Shown here in pieces: positions 18,932 through 23,841 of a stretch of DNA of 23,841 nucleotides (the stretch's first letter is position 1; each line of letters starts with the position of its first letter). The notes under the pieces are model-generated. The model did no database searches, was not told where the DNA came from, and was given only the letters and a program-made list of their open reading frames with translations. The position numbers and the translations under genes were made by a program. This DNA comes from Phaeoceros laevis (Eukaryota; Anthocerotophyta; Anthocerotopsida; Notothyladales): the NCBI GenBank assembly GCA_049999765.1, contig JBNGIQ010002178.1, forward strand, positions 1-23,841. Direction: 5' to 3'.

Positions 18932-19548
18932 TCACCATAATGCCTGCTGCCTGGAAGGAGACAGATAGATAGCACATTTTCCATGGGAATTCCCAGCGTC
19001 CATGATGGTCTACAGTAGTCCAGTCTGTTGTGCTGTCTCCTGTTCGCTCCTTCACCACGTAAGAAAGCCAATGACGCCACGCTTGCAAAATGTTTCGTCA
19101 TTAAGATTGGGAACACCATTGATTGCCGGCTCTATAGTGTCATCATCACCTGTGATCAGCTTGAGCTCAGATTCTATGGCGGCACTAATTTGCTGGCAAC
19201 CAACATCATTCACCCAAGCCGGCAGACTCACAAACCAACATTCGCGCCTGACAAAACGCTGGCAGAGAGAGAAAGGCATATTTCTTATCAACAGTTCACA
19301 TGAAATGGGGGAGAGTCCACTCCGGCAGGGTCCGGTGGAGAGGGAGTGCAGTCGGCACAAAGACGTTGGAACGACGCCCCTTCGATGCCGAGACAAGATG
19401 GGCCCTTGTCAAGTGCTAACCAAGTCGCAACACGAGTCAACCTAACTCGGCAACGGAGAACCGGACTGAAGGCACCTGTGGGTGCATAGCAGTGAAGCGT
19501 GATCGCCAACCGACGGAGCATCGATCCAGCAGTTGCGCGACTGAGCAT
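18932..19548 (-). CDS. small hypothetical protein, possibly organelle-targeted
   Basis: I do not recognise the family. The core is exon 19258-19056, after a strong tttctctctctgccag acceptor. It encodes WVNDVGCQQISAAIESELKL, then ITGDDDTIEPAINGVPNL and FCKRGVIGFLT. It ends ACG TG|gtgaag and joins exon 18950-18932 (ctccttccag acceptor), which adds WQQALW and TGA in phase. Two starts are possible. (a) ATG at 19279 with no upstream exon, giving 80 aa. (b) An exon 19548-19300 whose product begins MLSRATAGSMLRRLAITLHC, an Arg/Ala/Leu/Ser-rich segment like a mitochondrial presequence. It joins in phase across a 41-nt intron (CAT|gtgaac) to give 156 aa. Option (b) explains the presequence-like end but needs an unusually short intron. 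The gene is divergent from the LysM kinase. Confidence 0.45.
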
Positions 19549-19783
19549 CAGGTGGGAAGCAATGAGCTCGCAGCTAACAAATTTTTGGGAATCTCTGCAA
19601 CAAGTAGACAGGCTCAAGCTCTGGACGACACCATCTCCTAGAGGAGCAGGGGAGTAGCAGAATTAGATCGAGATGCAGGGAGCTAAGAGCAGGACCATCT
19701 ATTGTCGTTAGGGGCCCTAGAGTCCTGTGCGGGTCAGGAATGTAAGAATGGAGTGGCGAGGAGGGATGTGAACAGGACGCACC
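19549..19783. promoter_or_regulatory. divergent promoter region, small gene / LysM kinase
   Basis: These 235 bp lie between the outermost start codon of the minus-strand small gene and the first ATG of the LysM kinase, so both promoters or leaders must fit here or extend into neighbouring exons. No defined element was recognised. Confidence 0.4.
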
Positions 19784-22700
19784 ATGGCCGATCGGTTGGA
19801 GACAATGCGCAGCTGCCAGCTGCCATTTTCCCATAAGAGGAACTGTATTGCGTGTGCCTCTTGTGGAGAATCCTATCAACACCAAGGCGGATGGTATTCT
19901 GCAAATGAAGCGAGTCCTCAGAACTCTCATTCATACTCAGTGTTGGCTGCCGATGGTCTCCCAGTTCCACGTGCAGGAGGGGCTCTCTTGGGATTTGGTC
20001 ACCGCCCATCTATCCACAGGGCCAAAAGGATAACCTTGGTTTCTCGACTTCCATTTGTCCTACTGCTCTCATGCTTTTTGTTCACCGGCTTCTCTCGGGT
20101 GAACTCTGCCTGTCTTCCTGCTAAAGGCTGTACGGCTCTGGCCCACTATGTAGTGCCGCCGGCATATAATGCCTCGTTCATCAGTCTGAACTTTTTTGGA
20201 GGAGTGCAGGTGGACGATATCAAGAACTACAATACTGACATTGCCGATATATCCAGTCTTACTGTTGGGCAAGAAATTCGAATCCCTTTTCAGTGCGACT
20301 GCCACGATGGGACTTTGAGTCAGTATTTCTTCTACAAAGTGGAGACCGGCGACACCGTCTTGACAATTGCAGAGACTAAAGAGCGCTACCAGAACCTCAC
20401 CAAAGTGGAGTGGATAGAAGAAGCCACACCTCTTCCCAGTAAAGACCAACTTGTGCCTGGCCAAAAGCTCACAGTTCCTATAAACTGCAGCTGTGGAACT
20501 GCAACCAAGAAGACGTACCGATTGTTCTTGACGTATCCTGCTCAACTTCAAGACACTGAAGATAGTCTTGCCAGCAAGTTTGGCATCCTTAAGTCAGATT
20601 TGGATCTCTACAACCCAGGCACCAACTGGTCAAGCATTGAAGAAAACAAGATATTGTTCATCCCCGCCAAAGGTAATGTGAAGCTGTTTTGCAAGTCACT
20701 TGCAAAATTGGCCAGTATCTTTCTCAGCGCAACTTTCATGCATTGTTTGTGAAACCAACAAAGACAGAGATGGCCAAATCCATCCAATTCAAACAACCAT
20801 CGAGGTGGCAAGTTTGTATTTCCAAGTTGGGAACTGTAGCGAACCGAACTTTCTTTGGGAATCCTGCTGGCTGCCTGGTTTAACCGTCTATTTCACAGCA
20901 ACAAGCACACCGTAATTTGTGCCCTGTTCCATTGTGTTTACCTGTGCGATCTGTATGTATGCAGATGGTAGTGGCAACTTCCCAAAATATAACGGGTATG
21001 TCCTGAACGATCTTTGGCTAACTGCATGATGAACTTCCAGATTGGGCAGCAAAGAGCAGTATGCAAGTGACGAGTTCTTCTCCCATCTTCATATAGTTTT
21101 ACACCACTGTGAAAAAGTGCTGATGTGCTTTCTTTACCTGGTTTCCCTGTGTGTGCAGTAAGACTATCCAATCTCTCACATCAGGATTGGCATCTTGTAC
21201 ATTAGTATGCTGCTCTTGGCCTCGCCAGGGCAAAAGGGCAGTGTTCAATACAGGCTGACCTCCAGAAACCCATGCGGCCTCAGTTTAAGAGTAGCTGCAG
21301 GCGTGCTGTCCCCCCCCTGTTACCATGGCCCTTTGAACATGAGGATGAGAGCATCATGAACAGTGCAACTATCATAGTACAAGTCATTTTTCACCAGGAG
21401 AATTGGGTTCCCCTATCTGCAGGGCAGGTGCGTTGATTCTAATGTGATTGAGGTTTTTGCATCTATCTGGTTGCAGCAGATTCTGGAAACAGCAATACAG
21501 GACTTGTCATTGGGGCGGTTATTGGAGGTGCGGGATTGGTATTGCTTTGTTCAGTGCTAGTTGTGTTTTGTTTATGCTGCTGGCCCTACTCCAGAGGTGC
21601 CAGCAAAGCGCATGAGGACCTTGAGTTGCATCCCTCTTTTGATGGATCAGATGTCAGGATGATGTCTGGTAAGCTACCAATTGTTTGGGCCTTTCTTCGA
21701 ATGACAATGGTCCATGTATTTGTAAATCCCTTGTAGCTTGAGGACGAGAATCACAGGTTTCTAATCAGCAAGACTAGCAACACCTTCAATTCTCCGGAGG
21801 ATGCTTATGTTCTGTGTGGCTGGACAGGCTCAACGTCAAAGACCGTATCAAATCCCAGCATAAGGTTGTCTGGGGCACTTTCGAGAGAGTTGCCCCCCGA
21901 TTTTAATGACTACAAATCCGTGGAGTTTTCATATGAAGAACTTGCAGCTGCGACTAACAATTTCAACGATGCAAACAAGATTGGGGAGGGTGGCTATGGT
22001 GCTGTGTACCTGGCCAATTTGCGAGGCCAGGTACGTCTTTGTGGATGGACTGTGCGAAATAATCCTCACGTGCATTTTTGCCCCTACTTATTCGCTCGTC
22101 TATGATGTTCATATCATGTATACCATTTTGTGTACAGAAATTGGCAGTGAAAAGGATGAATTTGCAGGCAACAAGGGAATTCATGGCTGAACTGCAAGTG
22201 CTCACGCATGTTCACCACACAAATTTGGTATGAGAACTGTCTCGTGAACTGGCATCTCTTGGAGCACTGCCAACAGGATTGCACTTTGTTAAACGGTTGC
22301 ATGGAGATGGCTTGCAGGTACAACTCGTTGGCTACTGTACAGTTGAATCGTTGTTTCTCATCTATGAGTTCGTGGAGAATGGCACTCTTGCTGAGCATCT
22401 GCGGCGGTCGAAAAAAGGTAAGTACTCATTGGTGCTGTTAAGCTGACTTGTGTTGTTGATCTTTGTTATTTTGTCAGCCCATGTGCAAGTCGTAAAATGG
22501 CTGCACAGAACATTCCACGACGCGACTTGGTCTTGCTGACAAACAGGAGCAGGTGCACTGACCTGGGCACAGCGGGTACAAATAGCTCTAGATGCAGCTA
22601 GAGGATTGGAATATATACACGAACATACGAAGCCAACTTACATTCACCGGGATGTTAAATCCACCAACATTCTTATTGACAAGCACTACCATGCGAAGGT

Positions 22701-23644
22701 GAGGGGAACGGTGGGGAATAGTGTGGATATTCCTGTGACGGAAGAAAGGGTTGTTTTCGTCCTCATGCCTGTAGAACCGTCCTGGCAGGTTGCTGACTTT
22801 GGGCTCACAAAACTGACCGAGTCTAGCGCGGGAAGTATCTCGCTCACACTTCCGACAAGGCTGGTTGGCACCTTCGGTTACATGTCTCCAGAGTAAGGTT
22901 CTGTGGAAAGTCTTGTGGACTGGCATATTATTTCCCGAGACAAAACGAAGTCTAACGCCGATGTGGCATTCATCTGACCCAGTACCAATGGAACTGCTTT
23001 TTCCTTTCAGGTATGCTCGATTTGGAGATGTTTCACCTATGGTTGATGTCTACTCTTTTGGTGTCGTCCTCCTGGAGATATTGTCTGCAAAGGAGGCTAT
23101 AGTACGGGAGGATGGACCCTCTTCAAACTCATCAGGCTCGAAGGAGCAGAGAGGCCTTGTTACTTTGGTTTGTTCCTGTGAACTCATTTAGTAGCAGCCC
23201 ATTACCGTGATGACGTATGGTGCAAACTTGCTGACGTAGTGCAAACTTGCACAGGTTGTCTCTAATATAGAGTCCACCTGCATGGATGCAGTTTGAAAGC
23301 GTATTGAAGGATGCGGATGGTAGAGCTTTACTGAAGAAGGTCATGGATCCTGCCCTGGAGAACAACTACCCCCCAGAATCCGCGTGGAAGGTGAACTCAC
23401 AAATCGGAATCCGCATCATGCTTATTGGGACGACGCTTGTTCATGCACTGATGCGACACACCTGATGTGTGCGCAGATGGCCCAATTGGCAGGAATGTGC
23501 ACAAAAGAAATTCCTGAGTTGAGACCAACAATGCGGGTGGTAGTGGTGGCCCTGATGACTCTAGCGTCCTCCACGCAATCGTGGGAAGTGGGTTCTGCAT
23601 TCTCAAATGACTATTTCCTCCGAGGTTCCAGGGATTCAAGGTGA
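19784..23644 (+). CDS. CERK1: LysM receptor-like kinase, CERK1/LYK type
   Basis: A plasma-membrane receptor kinase for chitin- or lipochitooligosaccharide-type ligands. Exons: 19784-20672, a doubtful 20972-20995, 21480-21668, 21828-22030, 22138-22227, 22318-22417, 22553-22698, 22789-22892, 23011-23167, 23292-23390 and 23477-23644 (TGA), about 722 aa. A hydrophobic signal segment (about 83-108) precedes three LysMs with the family cysteines C110, C116, C171/C173 (CDC) and C235/C237 (CSC). The transmembrane helix is near 312-339. The kinase has the glycine loop GEGGYGAVY, Lys440, HRD (Asp532), DFG (Asp550), GTFGYMSPE and [13 protein letters not shown], so it should be active, as CERK1 is and pseudokinase LYKs are not. 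An 80-residue extension before the signal segment is unusual; the true start may lie in an unseen exon. Exon 2 is ambiguous (see findings). Whether it is CERK1 or another active LYK needs a tree. Confidence 0.92.
20673..21479 (+). other. long LysM-kinase intron region with possible micro-exon
   Basis: This is the only intron-sized gap in the gene above 200 bp. It holds the micro-exon candidate at 20965-20995 or 20972-20995, with GTATGT as donor. Nothing else coding was seen. Confidence 0.5.
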
Positions 23645-23841
23645 AATACAGCGCGCAAATGGAAGACAGAACATGTGTGCATCTCCTTGGTGTTTGACGA
23701 ATCTCTCTGTAATGTCATGCGCGAGAGTGTCACATTTGTACCATAGAATACTCGAAGTTTTGATTCTTTCCAGTCCACCTTTGCCTGCTGGCAGGCAAAG
23801 ACAGGTGCATCCTGGCCTAGTCAGTCATTTTGGTGCTGGGA
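23645..23841 (+). other. 3' flank of the LysM kinase
   Basis: Non-coding up to the window edge, presumably 3' untranslated region. It includes the hairpin at 23779-23800. No AATAAA is seen. Confidence 0.5.
23779..23800. repeat. perfect inverted repeat, 10-bp arms, 2-nt loop, in LysM-kinase 3' flank
   Basis: CTTTGCCTGC, then TG, then GCAGGCAAAG. Outer bases CACCT and AGGTG extend the stem beyond a small bulge. It lies 135 nt after the stop codon, in the probable 3' untranslated region. Confidence 0.85.

Noticed and set aside
18246-19088. 280-codon minus-strand open frame
   Set aside because: Composition is rich in Ser, Leu, Cys and Pro with no domain. It overlaps the intron and last exon of the small minus-strand gene in another frame. 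Best explained as chance in a stop-poor leader region.
1-23841. A bacterial-type operon, CRISPR array or defence island
   Set aside because: Genes are split by spliceosomal introns on both strands with large spacers; no short regularly spaced repeats are present.

Overview
The window looks like nuclear DNA of a land plant. It holds multi-exon genes with short introns (mostly about 65-160 nt, GT...AG) that encode plant-type proteins: the gravitropism J-protein ARG1/ARL1, the lumenal chloroplast protease DEG5, a MAKR/BKI1-type receptor-kinase regulator and a CERK1/LYK-type LysM receptor kinase. A full-length strumpellin (WASH-complex subunit) argues against a flowering plant. A bryophyte, perhaps a hornwort-like compact genome, or a lycophyte fits best; this is inference.

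Layout, left to right. 120-2485 (+): last 12 visible exons of CCT6, the zeta subunit of the TRiC/CCT chaperonin; its 5' end lies outside the window. 2725-3127 (-): a small two-exon candidate with a zinc-ribbon-like C terminus. 3428-3594: a SINE-like repeat with triplet repeats. 4861-7375 (+): ARG1/ARL1 in 11 exons. 8029-11601 (+): strumpellin, 1190 codons without an intron. 12417-13262 (-): a five-exon MGST3-type MAPEG gene, assembled here from short exons. 13653-15528 (+): DEG5 in eight exons. 15813-16157 (+): a small unrecognised two-exon gene. 16409-17947 (-): a MAKR-like protein. 18932-19548 (-): a small unrecognised gene. 19784-23644 (+): the LysM receptor kinase, about 11 exons.

The genes are mostly independent housekeeping and signalling functions. 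Two loose themes may be chance: cytoskeleton-linked genes at the left (CCT, ARG1, strumpellin) and receptor-kinase signalling at the right (MAKR regulator close to a LysM receptor kinase). MGST3/DEG5 and the small 18932-19548 gene/LysM kinase are divergent pairs with short shared upstream regions.

No mobile-element-borne system, CRISPR array or gene cluster of a new kind was seen. The unusual points are the intronless strumpellin in a plant context, three small unrecognised split genes, a 65-bp-period duplication that includes the MGST3 stop codon, a duplicated splice donor in DEG5, and splice ambiguities in the LysM kinase that could give variants of its juxtamembrane and kinase regions.
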